Assembly: GCA_005223035.1 (NCBI GenBank)
Contig: NJBK01000022.1
Span: 1 to 45,237 of the forward strand
Direction of reading: 5' to 3'
Origin: Chloroflexi bacterium B3_Chlor
GTDB taxonomy: Bacteria; Chloroflexota; Anaerolineae; UBA7937; B3-Chlor
DNA: 45,237 nt
Part shown: positions 34,413-42,147 of the stretch, piece after piece
Numbering within the stretch: position 1 is the first letter of the stretch
How the letters are laid out: every line of letters begins with the position of its first letter
Translations under genes and position numbers: made by a program
Notes under the pieces: generated by a model
The model's input: only the letters and a program-made list of their open reading frames with translations
Told to the model about the DNA's origin: nothing
The model's database searches: none

Positions 34413-34953
34413 AGTGGCGAAGGATCCTCCTCCAAGCTCGGGGCAGCCTCCCGAGTGCTTCGGGATCTGTGGTCTCTAGGTCCTCATAGAGGAGAATGAT
34501 CTGCTCCTTAAGGTCGTTGATCGCCTCCGCAGGCGTGAGACCCGAGCCGTAGGTTTCGGTCTCGGGGAGTGTGGCGATTGCCTCCTTGGTCCACTCCTCG
34601 ACGACGATTGGGATTGGGTGGCGAAGCGAGTATTGCTTCGAGTTCAGATCCACAATCATCGTGCTTGAGACAACGGGTCTCGTCAAGAGTGCTTCACTAA
34701 GCACAACCACACTCTCCTCCAGCCTGTGTAGCCGCTCTTCAAGATTGATGGGGACATATCGAGGCAATACTCTGGCTCGCACCGTTGACCATGATTCCTC
34801 TGGAGCCGTGAGGTGCCATTCCTTGAACTCACCGATGTACCTAGCAATCTGCCGATAGAAGTCTATCGAGGTCTTGGGCGGGGTGTGTTTCAGTTCCAAC
34901 GCGATCTTGGAGTGGCCCATCTGAAGGAGCTCAGCGTCTTTCCAATCCTCCAC
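34396..34953 (-). CDS. Cassette middle protein with HicB-like C-terminus
   Basis: 185 residues from GTG 34953, which has AGGAGG six bases ahead; GTG 34971, overlapping the upstream stop as GTGA, is the alternative. The N-terminal half is helical and ends in a leucine-rich stretch (LEERLHRLEESVVVLSEALL). The C-terminal half (IPIVVEEWTKEAIATLPETE, then GSGLTPAEAINDLKEQI) has the strand order and the GxTxxEAxxNLKEAI-like helix of HicB antitoxins. No DNA-binding domain is visible. Coupled to genes on both sides. Confidence 0.62.
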   Translation of the reverse strand: MEDWKDAELLQMGHSKIALELKHTPPKTSIDFYRQIARYIGEFKEWHLTAPEESWSTVRARVLPRYVPINLEERLHRLEESVVVLSEALLTRPVVSSTMIVDLNSKQYSLRHPIPIVVEEWTKEAIATLPETETYGSGLTPAEAINDLKEQIILLYEDLETTDPEALGRLPRAWRRILRHYVAKS

Positions 34954-34967
34954 AGCATGCCTCCTAC

Positions 34968-35615
34968 TCACTCATATACCTGTCCGAACTTCAGGGAGAT
35001 GTCCCTACCTGCTTCCAGAATTCGGACTGCTAGATTCGGCGCGAATTCAGCCACGTAGGTAAAACCAATCGAGTGACCTACTACGTCTTCTGGCCGTCCA
35101 TGGTCAATGATCGCATCATAGAGGGTTGCACCTTCCTCCAGCTTCCTGAACCGCATGCCGGTAATCTCAGTATAGGGCAGGTCAGTGATCGGGCCTGATG
35201 TCGCTGGAAGAACTACCTTCGACAGATAGCGCTCGCGCGGGTATTCGAAGTGCGCTCGGCAACTGAATGACTGTTCGACTCGGATGTCGGCCAATGTCTG
35301 AAGCATTTCATTGACCAGCCTGGTTCCCTCAGGCGGTGGGAAAAGAATCAACGGGGAAGAAGTGGAGTATGTAAGGCGGAATTCGTATTCCTGTACCGAT
35401 GGCTTCAACTGGACAATGATACCGAGGCAGGAATGAGGAACGTTGCCGCGACTATATGCCGTATGAAACACAGCGAGACTTGTGTCATCCGACTCCTTGA
35501 TCGCATAATCGGACAGCATCTCGTTGAACGAAGGAATGTCAACCTCTGATCGAGTCCTCAGAGACAGTCGCGTGGCGTGGAACCTGGCGAGATTCACTCG
35601 GGTAGGATCAGCCAT
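34968..35615 (-). CDS. Cassette first protein, uncharacterised
   Basis: 215 residues, ATG 35615 with AGGACGG ahead. Soluble, mixed alpha/beta by composition, no Cys cluster or membrane segment. I do not recognise a family. First gene behind a near-consensus promoter (35771-35743), and linked to the next gene by stop/start overlap or 14-base spacing. Its length and place recall a structural or sensing partner of a two-component toxin-antitoxin or defence unit, which is only a guess. Confidence 0.66.
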   Translation of the reverse strand: MADPTRVNLARFHATRLSLRTRSEVDIPSFNEMLSDYAIKESDDTSLAVFHTAYSRGNVPHSCLGIIVQLKPSVQEYEFRLTYSTSSPLILFPPPEGTRLVNEMLQTLADIRVEQSFSCRAHFEYPRERYLSKVVLPATSGPITDLPYTEITGMRFRKLEEGATLYDAIIDHGRPEDVVGHSIGFTYVAEFAPNLAVRILEAGRDISLKFGQVYE

Positions 35616-35742
35616 GCCGTCCTATTGTACCACCACTGTCAAACGGTCGTTCGCCGAGCGCGTGGTCCTGACAGGGCCAACTCACTGCCTGCCGTGTTGG
35701 TCGTCTCACACAGTTGATGGGGTAGACTACTGCAGCACAACC

Positions 35743-35771
35743 AGTATACTAGAAGTGTGCGTCAGTGTCAA
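35743..35771 (-). promoter_or_regulatory. Promoter of the three-gene cassette
   Basis: TTGACA (35771-35766), 17 bases, TATACT (35748-35743). Start near 35736, leaving a leader of about 120 bases. The palindromic repeat at 35793-35860 lies directly upstream. Confidence 0.82.
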
Positions 35772-35792
35772 GGCCGTCTGCCTCGGTATGCG

Positions 35793-35860
35793 AGGCCCCA
35801 CCGTCGGGTTCCGCCGCATGTATCTGACGACGTCAGGAAGTCCTGAACGACGGCGGGCCT
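35793..35860 (+). repeat. MITE-like palindromic repeat, copy 1
   Basis: 68 bp. Ends AGGCCCCACCGTCG and CGACGGCGGGCCT are near-perfect inverted repeats, and the centre holds a second pair (CGTCAGGA/TCCTGAACG). A second copy lies at 39790-39858 in the opposite direction and shares GCATGTATC and GTCAGGAA-TCCTGAACGACGG. No coding capacity, so a non-autonomous element or REP-like repeat. Confidence 0.78.
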
Positions 35861-35931
35861 TCAGGTGTGACGTCAGCGCCTATCTCTTGAGCTATGAGGG
35901 CTAGTTCTTCGGCGTTGGATTTGAGTGTCAT
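35833..35931 (-). pseudogene. Short reading frame cut by repeat copy 1
   Basis: From ATG 35931, with GAGGTG at good spacing, a plausible N-terminus (MTLKSNAEELALIAQEIGAD) runs for 24 codons and then enters the palindromic repeat, where it ends at TGA 35833. Most likely the 5' stub of a gene disrupted by the repeat. What the gene was is not clear. Confidence 0.5.
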
Positions 35932-35978
35932 GGTTCACCTCGCTGTGCCTTTTGTCAATGTGACCCGCAAGTACGCTC

Positions 35979-36500
35979 TCACTCTGCATTTTGAGCGAGC
36001 CTGGGCGTTCTTGATTTCCACCAGCCTAGGAGAAACAGGATGCCCGCCGCTATAGGCAATGCGCCCAAAAGCAGCAAGGCGTACTCGAAAAAGCCACAAA
36101 ACAGCAGCACAGAGACGCCATAGGATCTACCTAGGACTGCGAAGCCAAGCTCAGGCATTATCAGCAGACCGATGGTCGCACTGAATAGGAGCAATCCCTC
36201 CACCAACAAGGCAACGCCTCCAGCACGCTGCCATCGCCATGAAATGGCGGCACTCACCCAAAGGACCAATACAACCGTGAAGACTAGCCAAACCTTCCCT
36301 AGCCAAACCTCCCCTATACATTCCCGGAGGGGCCGGTCCATAACATCCCAGAAGTTAACTGAAGAACATATCGATACAGTGAACAACGCAACAGCCGCGA
36401 CCAAGCAGGTCCACAAACCCGCACACGCCAGTGCCAGAGCCCTAGCTATCCGGCGCGTCCACTTCAGCCTTCGCTCTGTGGTGTCCTGAAACTCCGCCAT
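35979..36500 (-). CDS. Four-TM membrane protein
   Basis: 173 residues: charged N-terminus, then four hydrophobic helices (about 17-45, 70-88, 93-117, 127-160) and an ending GILFLLGWWKSR. The layout resembles small uncharacterised membrane proteins of Chloroflexota and Firmicutes (DUF7670-like), not verified. ATG 36500 has GGGGGAGGG ahead. Function unknown. Confidence 0.7.
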   Translation of the reverse strand: MAEFQDTTERRLKWTRRIARALALACAGLWTCLVAAVALFTVSICSSVNFWDVMDRPLRECIGEVWLGKVWLVFTVVLVLWVSAAISWRWQRAGGVALLVEGLLLFSATIGLLIMPELGFAVLGRSYGVSVLLFCGFFEYALLLLGALPIAAGILFLLGWWKSRTPRLAQNAE

Positions 36501-36743
36501 GCCTCACCCTCCCCCGATATTCAGTTGTCGAAAGACTAGGATTCTTCTATGACGAGGTAACGTGTGTCAGCAGGTTGACGAAGTAGGGGAATCGATGTCA
36601 GTGAATTGTACCACAAGTAGCAAGAGTCCGCAAGCTCAGTTCCAGATGGCGTCAAGAGGCCCCGCTGTTGAGGAGGAGAATGTATCAAAAGGTGTAACCA
36701 CCTGTAGTCTTTCTCCCAGCAGGGCCTCAACGCTATTCTAGCA
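36501..36743. other. Gene-poor spacer
   Basis: An open - strand frame (36536-36820) exists but has no ribosome site and no recognisable domain. I see no repeat here. Confidence 0.35.
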
Positions 36744-36983
36744 TTAGCAGCGTCTATTGGCAAGGGAGGGGTTCCAGAGCTCCCTACTGTCTCGCTGATA
36801 CAGAAGCGCAAGTGCACCACGAGCAGACTGGCTTTCGGGGTTCAACTCTGGCACCGCTTCCAGACAGGGACGCTTTTCCTCAATGTCATGGGTATCTGCT
36901 GCCAGCCAGAACCATGCACGGATCACCAGGGGACTAGGACGTGTGAGATGCTGGACTATGAACTTGGCTAGGAGAGTTCGCAC
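36744..36983 (-). pseudogene. Degenerate TPR-protein fragment
   Basis: The frame from ATG 36983 resembles one TPR-like unit common in Chloroflexota (RAWFWLAADTHDIEEKRPCLE then LNPESQSARGALALL), with key positions changed. No ribosome site and the frame ends without a domain. Probably the remnant of a longer tetratricopeptide protein. Confidence 0.5.
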
Positions 36984-37104
36984 GCTGTCAACCCTGAGCG
37001 AGTAGGTGACGCCCCACCGTCAGGAGAATGGGTTTGGACCCAGTTGACCCTCCCTCATGGCTGGCGGTGCGCATACTAACAGACAGCACGCTTTTCACCG
37101 CTCG

Positions 37105-37683
37105 TCAGTAACCCCGAAACAACGTTTTCAAGGCTTGCCAAGTTTGTTCGTGCGCTTGCTCGACTTCGGAGATTAGGTTAGCGGGTGGGTCGTCCCATGG
37201 GCTGAATGTGGGGTCGGACCGCCAGCCTCGGACCCTGTTGACTGCTTCCTCACCGTTCCCGTAGGCAATGGTAAGTTTCCGTAGCAGGTCTTGGTCAAGG
37301 TCGGCTACCAGCGGGCTTTGAATGAACAGTGTCCACCTATCATCGCACAGCGCATCCCATTCTTGCCGCATCGGCACGTCGCCGTTGAGCTCCTGCAACA
37401 TTCCCCACAACAGAAACTGATTGCCCGACACCTCCACGGCGAGCAGCGCCACTGCCTTTTGTCGTGTTTCGGTCTGTCTTTGTTTGCGCTTCCTTAGCCC
37501 CAGGGCCACGTCCAGCACAGCGAACGCCACGAGTGCGACTACTGCGTCTGCTGCGAGGTTGGCGGTAAAATCCCGCACGAACTGGTCTTGCGTGACATAG
37601 CCTACGAGCAGACAGACCAGTATTGCCGAGATGAGAAGTGACACGATGATATGCCATCGCCACTTCCTAACCCAGTTCCGCAC
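37105..37683 (-). CDS. Two-TM membrane protein, paralogue A
   Basis: 192 residues from GTG 37683 (GGGAGG ahead). Basic start (RKWRWH), TM1 (IIVSLLISAILVCLLVGYV), short loop, TM2 (AADAVVALVAFAVLDVALGL), then a basic linker and a cytoplasmic helical domain with WTLFIQSPLVADLDQDLLRKL. It shares order and several motifs with the protein at 39053-39703 (AAD in TM2, LFIQSP, RKRxR linker). Function unknown; the pair flanks the recombinase. Confidence 0.74.
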   Translation of the reverse strand: MRNWVRKWRWHIIVSLLISAILVCLLVGYVTQDQFVRDFTANLAADAVVALVAFAVLDVALGLRKRKQRQTETRQKAVALLAVEVSGNQFLLWGMLQELNGDVPMRQEWDALCDDRWTLFIQSPLVADLDQDLLRKLTIAYGNGEEAVNRVRGWRSDPTFSPWDDPPANLISEVEQAHEQTWQALKTLFRGY

Positions 37684-37771
37684 CTTGCTGCACCTCCCGA
37701 CGGCGAGTCATGGGTACACTACAGGGATTGTAGCACCAACCGAGTGCGGCGCACAATCGCTCCCCGGCAGT

Positions 37772-37857
37772 TTGACATCTTAACCAGGGAGTTTGGCGTC
37801 TTAACCGGCGTGTGCCAGACTGCCAGCCTTGACATTTTAACCAGCGTGTGCTAGACT
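37772..37857 (+). promoter_or_regulatory. Tandem promoter repeats before the recombinase
   Basis: Direct repeats of 36 bp: 37793-37821 (TTGGCG-17-CAGACT) and 37829-37857 (TTGACA-17-TAGACT) share TTAACC-GCGTGTGC-AGACTGCC. A third partial unit starts with TTGACATCTTAACCAG at 37772. Only the last copy has good boxes at both positions. The arrangement suggests local duplication of a promoter or of protein-binding sites (arm sites of the recombinase). Confidence 0.65.
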
Positions 37858-37917
37858 GCCCGCGGAGAGCAGTAATGCTCTTTAACATTACGGCGCTGGC
37901 CATGCGGGAATCCGCAA

Positions 37918-37942
37918 GTGACTCTTAATCAGTAGGTTCCAG
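37918..37942 (+). other. tRNA-Lys-like segment, possible attachment core
   Basis: TGACTCTTAATCAGTAGG at 37919-37936 matches the anticodon arm and variable loop of a bacterial tRNA-Lys(CUU), followed by TTCCAGG. No complete tRNA can be folded around it. Placed about 120 bases before the recombinase gene, it looks like an attachment-site core or tRNA fragment carried by an integrating element. Confidence 0.45.
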
Positions 37943-38062
37943 GCCAGGTCAAGCGGGCAAGTCAACAGAAGACACACCCGACGGAAGACCAGAGAAACCC
38001 AAGCGCCTTCGGGCGACTAACCCTAGGTTGGTCGGTGTCGGCATTGAGATGGAGGTTCCATC

Positions 38063-39001
38063 ATGCCGCCCACACTGGCCGAAGCTAGGGTTGCTTTCAT
38101 CAAGAGCCTAAAGGCATCAGAGCGTTCGCCTGGAACTCTGGCGCTCTATGAGCGGTGCCTCAAGGAACTCGAGGACTGGCTCACAGCGAATGACCAAGCC
38201 CTGGCTGTCGACGCCATTGAGTCTCGTCACATCACGGACTTTCCGCTGTATCTGGCCGAAAGACCCAAACGTCAAGGGCACGGATACAGGAGTAAACCTG
38301 AGGGGTTACTCGCTACTGAGACGAAGAGACACTATCACAGGGTCATGTCGAGCTTCTTCAACTGGTGCCAGAGGGAGGGGCTGCTCAACGGGCACATGCC
38401 GATGCGCAACATCAAGAAGCCCAGGCCTGAGCACAAGGAGATACGCACCCTCAGCGACCAGGAGGTCAAGCGGTTCCTCGACCTTCTCCACCAGCCAGAG
38501 GCCAAGAAGCGGACGCTGTATGTAGCCTTCAGTCTGATGTACAAGTTGGGTCTGCGCATCTCGGAGGTGTGCAACCTTCGACTGTCAGACCTGAACTTGG
38601 AGACGGGGCGGCTGTTTGTCCAGGGCAAAGGCAAGAAGGAAAGAGAGTTGCCCATCCGCAACGGTGTGGACAAGATGCTGGAAGCCTAGCTCAGGGAAGT
38701 CAGGCCCAGATTCGCCGACGGCTCCGACAGGCTCTTGGTCTCCTACACAGGCCAGCCGCTGCGACCTAGCTCTCTGCGAAGGAGTTTCAAGCGGTATTCT
38801 GAGAGGGCGGACATCGTCGGTACCCCCCATGTCCTGCGACACTCATTTGCCACCAAGGCCGTCAGGAGCGGTGTCAGCCCGTTCGTGCTGATGAGGCTCC
38901 TGGGCCACTCAGACATCACCACTACGATGCGCTACGTTCACGCCAGCAGCTTCGGCGACCTGGTAGCTGCATTGGACAAGATGGCCTCAGAGCTGAGATA
39001 A
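38063..39001 (+). pseudogene. Tyrosine recombinase (XerC/D-like) with amber stop
   Basis: The frame encodes an N-terminal SAM-like core-binding domain (to about 105) and a catalytic domain beginning LSDQEVKRFLDLL, with the first Arg in GLRISEVCNL and the beta-hairpin Lys in GKGKKERELPI. At 38687-38689 an in-frame TAG interrupts after MLEA; the same frame then continues through HVLRHSFATKA, LLGHSDITTTMRYVH (His and nucleophilic Tyr) to the true end at 39001. Without readthrough, all late catalytic residues are lost. ATG 38063 has GGAGG ahead. The relic at 40140-40530 has TAC (Tyr) at the matching codon, so a single substitution explains the stop. Confidence 0.88.
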
Positions 39002-39052
39002 TTGAATTGTGGGCGTGAGACGTCTGACAGCTTGCCACGAGGAGGCAGACGA

Positions 39053-39703
39053 ATGAGGGAGAGACTCGCGGGGCTTGTGGACTACAGTCGTTTCGCGAGG
39101 TGGTTCAGAACGCATCCGTTCCTAGCAATGACTGCCGTTTCTCTGGCGTCGATCGCGTTTGCGCTAGCTTTGGGGGCGTGGGTTCCCTCGGCGTTCTTCC
39201 AGAATGTGGCAGCGGACTTCGTTGGAGGTGTGGTTGGGGCGCTGGTGATTTTCGGCGTCGCAGAAGTCGCGTTCGGATTCACTCAGACTCGCAAGAGGCA
39301 AAGGGAAGCGGTGGAGATAGCCGTAGTCGTTGTCGGCATAGAGCTAGCACACAACAAGTTGGAGTTGGAGCGCATAGTGGAGGTGCTTCGCCAGGACAAA
39401 CTGAATCAGTTTGACCCAGTATTCCGTTCCGGAATGGGCCTGCAGACACAGAGCTGGGAGCTGTTCATCCAGAGCCCAGTGGCCGAGCATCTCCCAATAC
39501 AGTTCATCTGGCTACTCCACGAGGCTTACTACTATCCTGCGCGGACTCGGAGATTGCTTAGGGAGCGCCTGGCAGAGACGGTGGCAATGAGCGGCCACGC
39601 GTGGATTGACCTGGGGCAAGAGTTTCTTCCCGAGTTTGAGAGGGACCTGCGTCTGATGCAGAGAGCATTGGGGGCGTTCGACGATGCGCTGCAGGGGCGC
39701 TAG
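39053..39703 (+). CDS. Two-TM membrane protein, paralogue B
   Basis: 216 residues from ATG 39053, with AGGAGG about eight bases ahead. TM1 (FLAMTAVSLASIAFALALGAW), loop, TM2 (VAADFVGGVVGALVIFGVAEVAFGF), basic linker TRKRQR, then a helical domain with WELFIQSPVAEHLP. Similar to the - strand protein at 37105-37683 over the whole length. Lies 52 bases after the recombinase frame and probably was cotranscribed. Function unknown. Confidence 0.76.
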   Translation: MRERLAGLVDYSRFARWFRTHPFLAMTAVSLASIAFALALGAWVPSAFFQNVAADFVGGVVGALVIFGVAEVAFGFTQTRKRQREAVEIAVVVVGIELAHNKLELERIVEVLRQDKLNQFDPVFRSGMGLQTQSWELFIQSPVAEHLPIQFIWLLHEAYYYPARTRRLLRERLAETVAMSGHAWIDLGQEFLPEFERDLRLMQRALGAFDDALQGR

Positions 39704-39789
39704 GCCTGGACGAACTGGGAAGCCATAGTATCGTCGCAGCCCGACAACAACACTGCCTGTCGCCTTGAGACGGTACCAGAATCGAACCT

Positions 39790-39858
39790 AGGCCCCGCCG
39801 TCGTTCAGGATTTCCTGACGGCGCTTGATACATGCGCCGCCTCCCGACGGTGGGGCCT
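39790..39858 (-). repeat. MITE-like palindromic repeat, copy 2
   Basis: 69 bp, inverted relative to copy 1. Ends AGGCCCCGCCGTCG (39790-39803) and CGACGGTGGGGCCT (39845-39858) differ at one position in the inverted match. Nearly complete identity to copy 1 over both ends and the TCAGGA core. Confidence 0.8.
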
Positions 39859-40139
39859 TGTCCGCCCATCCACGCTCGCCTGGCAGCAGCCCGTAGTCGA
39901 CTTGCCATCCACATCCGAGTGTGCTATACTCGAATGGCAAGCTCAAAGCATGCCTCTTGCTTATTTGCACTCCGCATCTCTGGTCGTCAGTCCACCCTCA
40001 ACTGACTCGCCTCTTGACTTCAACGGTGGGCCGGCCAAGGTGAGCTGCCGAGATACCTTCGCTCTACGCCCCGCGTACTCATCCTGACAGCTTGGATTTG
40101 GAGGGGGTCGCCTTGCTCCTAGTCTGACCCTGTCTGTGC
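39859..40139. other. Spacer with a promoter inside an inverted repeat
   Basis: On the + strand TTGCCA (39902-39907), 17 bases, TATACT (39925-39930); the 8-bp inverted repeat CTTGCCAT (39901-39908)/ATGGCAAG (39934-39941) encloses it. No convincing gene follows. Rest of the spacer without recognisable features. Confidence 0.45.
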
Positions 40140-40530
40140 CAAGGGGAGCCTAGACCCTTGGCGGCGAACGTGTGTCGGAAGGGTGGGGAATTGGGACGGC
40201 GCGCGCCCTCCTTGCATAGCGGGCAAAGCTCTTCCGCAGAGGACCAGGGTGCAGAGGCTTGCCGACGTAGGAGACCAGGAGTCTCTCGCAGCCACTGGCG
40301 ACCTTCGGCTTGACTTCCGTGGTGTAGGCCTCAGGTATGCTCTCGAATCCGTTACGGATAGGGAGTTCCTGTTCGCGTTTCCGCTCGCCTCGCACAAGTA
40401 GCCACCCTGTCTCCAGGTTCAGGCCCGAGCGACTCACGCCGCATACCTCTGGGATGCGCAATGCCAACCTCTACATGAGGCGAAGGCCACGTACAGCGTC
40501 CGATTCTGATGCCTCAGCGTGGAGACAAGA
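40140..40530 (-). pseudogene. Tyrosine recombinase relic
   Basis: Reads in several frames as the middle and part of the catalytic domain of the recombinase at 38063-39001: NRTLYVAF, ALRIPEVCG, LNLETGWLLVRGERKREQELPIRNG, EAYTTEVKPK, RLLVSYVGKPL, and in another frame FRHTFAAKG. The N-terminal domain and the end with the Tyr are missing, and several frameshifts are present. It abuts the terminator of the tRNA operon, as expected for an old integration event near tRNA genes. Confidence 0.8.
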
Positions 40531-40560
40531 AAGGGCCCCGATGCGCGACCTTCGGGGCCT
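40531..40560 (-). terminator. Terminator of the stable-RNA operon
   Basis: On the - strand GGCCCCGA (40559-40552) pairs with TCGGGGCC (40541-40534), 10-base loop, followed by CTTTCTTG. Confidence 0.75.
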
Positions 40561-40567
40561 CTCTCAG

Positions 40568-40640
40568 TGCCGGCGACTGGACTTGAACCAGTGACCTAGG
40601 GCTTATGAATCCCCCGCTCTGCCAACTGAGCTACGCCGGC
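40568..40640 (-). tRNA. tRNA-Met (CAU), elongator type
   Basis: Cloverleaf with acceptor GCCGGCG/CGCCGGC, D-arm GCTC...GAGC, anticodon loop TTCATAA (CAU), T-arm ACTGG-TTCAAGT-CCAGT. CCA is not encoded. The CAU anticodon could instead belong to tRNA-Ile2, modified to lysidine; the body does not settle this. Confidence 0.9.
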
Positions 40641-40687
40641 AACAAACTACAGCCGATGACCGGCATCAGTCATCGGCTTCCAGATCA

Positions 40688-40762
40688 TGGTAGCGGGGCC
40701 TGGATTCGAACCAGGGACCTCCGGGTTATGAGCCCGACGAGCTTCCACTGCTCTACCCCGCA
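40688..40762 (-). tRNA. Initiator tRNA-fMet (CAU)
   Basis: Initiator marks: three G:C pairs in the anticodon stem (GGG-CTCATAA-CCC), the A11:U24 pair in the D-arm and an unpaired end position (U1 against U72). Encodes CCA. Lies 47 bases upstream of the second tRNA in the same transcript. Confidence 0.95.
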
Positions 40763-40822
40763 ACGTATCACTACATGATTATAGTCTATTCTTCTCCAGA
40801 AGTCAAGCAAAGCCGGGCAATC

Positions 40823-41230
40823 CTAGTCGTTGGATCCAAGGAGCAGACTGGCCCATTGCTGCCAATAGGGCTTGGGTTCCTCGTCCGCAGATTCAGGCGC
40901 GGCCGCTTGGCTGGAAAGGGAAGCCTCCTCTGTGCTCCTTGGTATCACCACCACAGCGGCCTCTCCCGGTTTGATCATCTTAAGGTTCTCCCTGGCTGTC
41001 TTCTCGACATAGGCGTCGCTGCTCACGTAGTCCAATCTCTCCTGCAACGCCTCATTCCTCTCCTGCTCGATAGCCACTTGCTCTCTCAACCATTCCACCT
41101 GCCGCTGGACCTGATATCTTTCCAGGGCCTTGCGACCGAAGTCCACACTGAGAATCGCAACCAGGGTGAACGTGACGATAGTCACCACCTTGGGCAAGGA
41201 GATGATGCTTTGATGTCTCTTCTTAGTCAC
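40823..41230 (-). CDS. DivIC/FtsB-type septum protein
   Basis: 135 residues from GTG 41230 (GAGAGG ahead); the frame is open further upstream but runs into the tmRNA 3' end. Short cytoplasmic start, one TM (VVTIVTFTLVAILSV), a coiled coil (about 35-70, VQRQVEWLREQVAIEQERNEALQERL in pieces) and the family motif DAYVEKTARENLKMIKPGE. Acts in the divisome with FtsL and FtsQ types. Lies between tmRNA and initiator tRNA genes. Confidence 0.86.
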   Translation of the reverse strand: MTKKRHQSIISLPKVVTIVTFTLVAILSVDFGRKALERYQVQRQVEWLREQVAIEQERNEALQERLDYVSSDAYVEKTARENLKMIKPGEAAVVVIPRSTEEASLSSQAAAPESADEEPKPYWQQWASLLLGSND

Positions 41231-41279
41231 TCCGTACCTCTCTGTACATTTGCCTCCGTCAAACTGAGCGGTTACACCA

Positions 41280-41636
41280 GGTGGAGATGGCGGGAATCGA
41301 ACCCGCGTCCAGAGAATTGGACCGAGGATCTCTACAAGCTTAGTCGGCTCTTTGTTTCTCGCCGCCAGGAGCCTCATGCCGACCGAGTCCCCTGGAAGCC
41401 AGCCGATACGGGGTTTCCCCCCTTTGACAGCCCCTATCGGCGTACGGGCTGTCGCACTCCGGCTTTATGGCGCTCGGTCCCGGCCCACCAGAGAGAAGCC
41501 GGGGGAGCGTGACTGCCTAAGCAGCCAGTGCGAGTTGATGCTCGCCGTTTAGGTTTAGGTTGCCCCTGTTTAACGAGGCGGAGCACCTCGGCTTGCTATC
41601 GTCGACCAGCCTTCCCTGTCGAAACCTTTCATCCCC
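41280..41636 (-). ncRNA. ssrA: tmRNA
   Basis: 5' end GGGGATG-AAAGGTTTCGACAGGG (41636 downward) pairs with CATCTCC near 41289-41283, and the T-arm GGACGCGGGTTCGATTCC precedes it. The tag frame (41564-41517) reads GNLNLNGEHQLALAA and stops with TAG. It rescues stalled ribosomes and marks the nascent chain for proteolysis. The 3' CCA is not completely encoded. Confidence 0.94.
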
Positions 41637-41664
41637 GTGATAGGCTTTGGGCAGGTGCGAAAGC

Positions 41665-42072
41665 GGGCAAGCAGGTGTACCCCCGATTCTGTTTCGACCG
41701 CCATCTGTCTCAGGACTGATCGCCCTGGTGATGACTACCGCCAGGGGCGTTATCCCTCTTGGGGTCATCACTGCGACAGGAATGGATTCTAGCTGGAGAA
41801 CCCATCCCACCTGCCTTGCTCCCAGTCAGACATTCGCCTAGCCGCCGCCGTCACCGACGACGCTGGTGGTCTCTTACACCACCTTTTCACCCATCACCGA
41901 CAGGTACAGCCGGAGGCTGATCCCTGCTGGCTGGTTCGTTCACTGTTGCAGTTGTCGTCAGGGTTCACCCTGCCTGGACTTACTGTTTCGTCCAGTGACC
42001 TTGCCTGTTAGGGCAGGGAGTCGGGAAGTTCCTCTGGGATACAGATCCCAGCGACGGTCCCCTTGCTTGCCC
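41665..42072 (-). ncRNA. rnpB: RNase P RNA, type A
   Basis: P1 helix GGGCAAGCA (42072-42064) with TGCTTGCCC (41673-41665). Family marks in order: GAGGAACTTCCCGACTCC, GGTGATGGGTGAAAAGGTGG with GTAAGAGACCACCAGC, GGTGACGGCGG, and ACAGAATCGGGGG-TACACC near the 3' end. Catalytic RNA that trims the 5' ends of tRNA and tmRNA precursors. Only about 28 bases separate it from tmRNA. Confidence 0.93.
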
Positions 42073-42147
42073 AACGCTGATCAGATTGTTAAGGTGATGG
42101 GGACACCATCTTCCATCCCCAAGAAGCCTTCATCAGGCTTCATCATA

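Noticed and set aside
37011-37045. Third copy of the MITE-like repeat (GCCCCACCGTC)
   Set aside because: Only 11 bases match one end; the core and other end are absent.
39902-40087. Small + strand frame behind the 39902 promoter
   Set aside because: No ribosome site and it begins inside the promoter region.
41231-41377. N-terminal extension of the DivIC/FtsB frame
   Set aside because: It runs through the tmRNA 3' end; GTG 41230 has a ribosome site and gives the family length.
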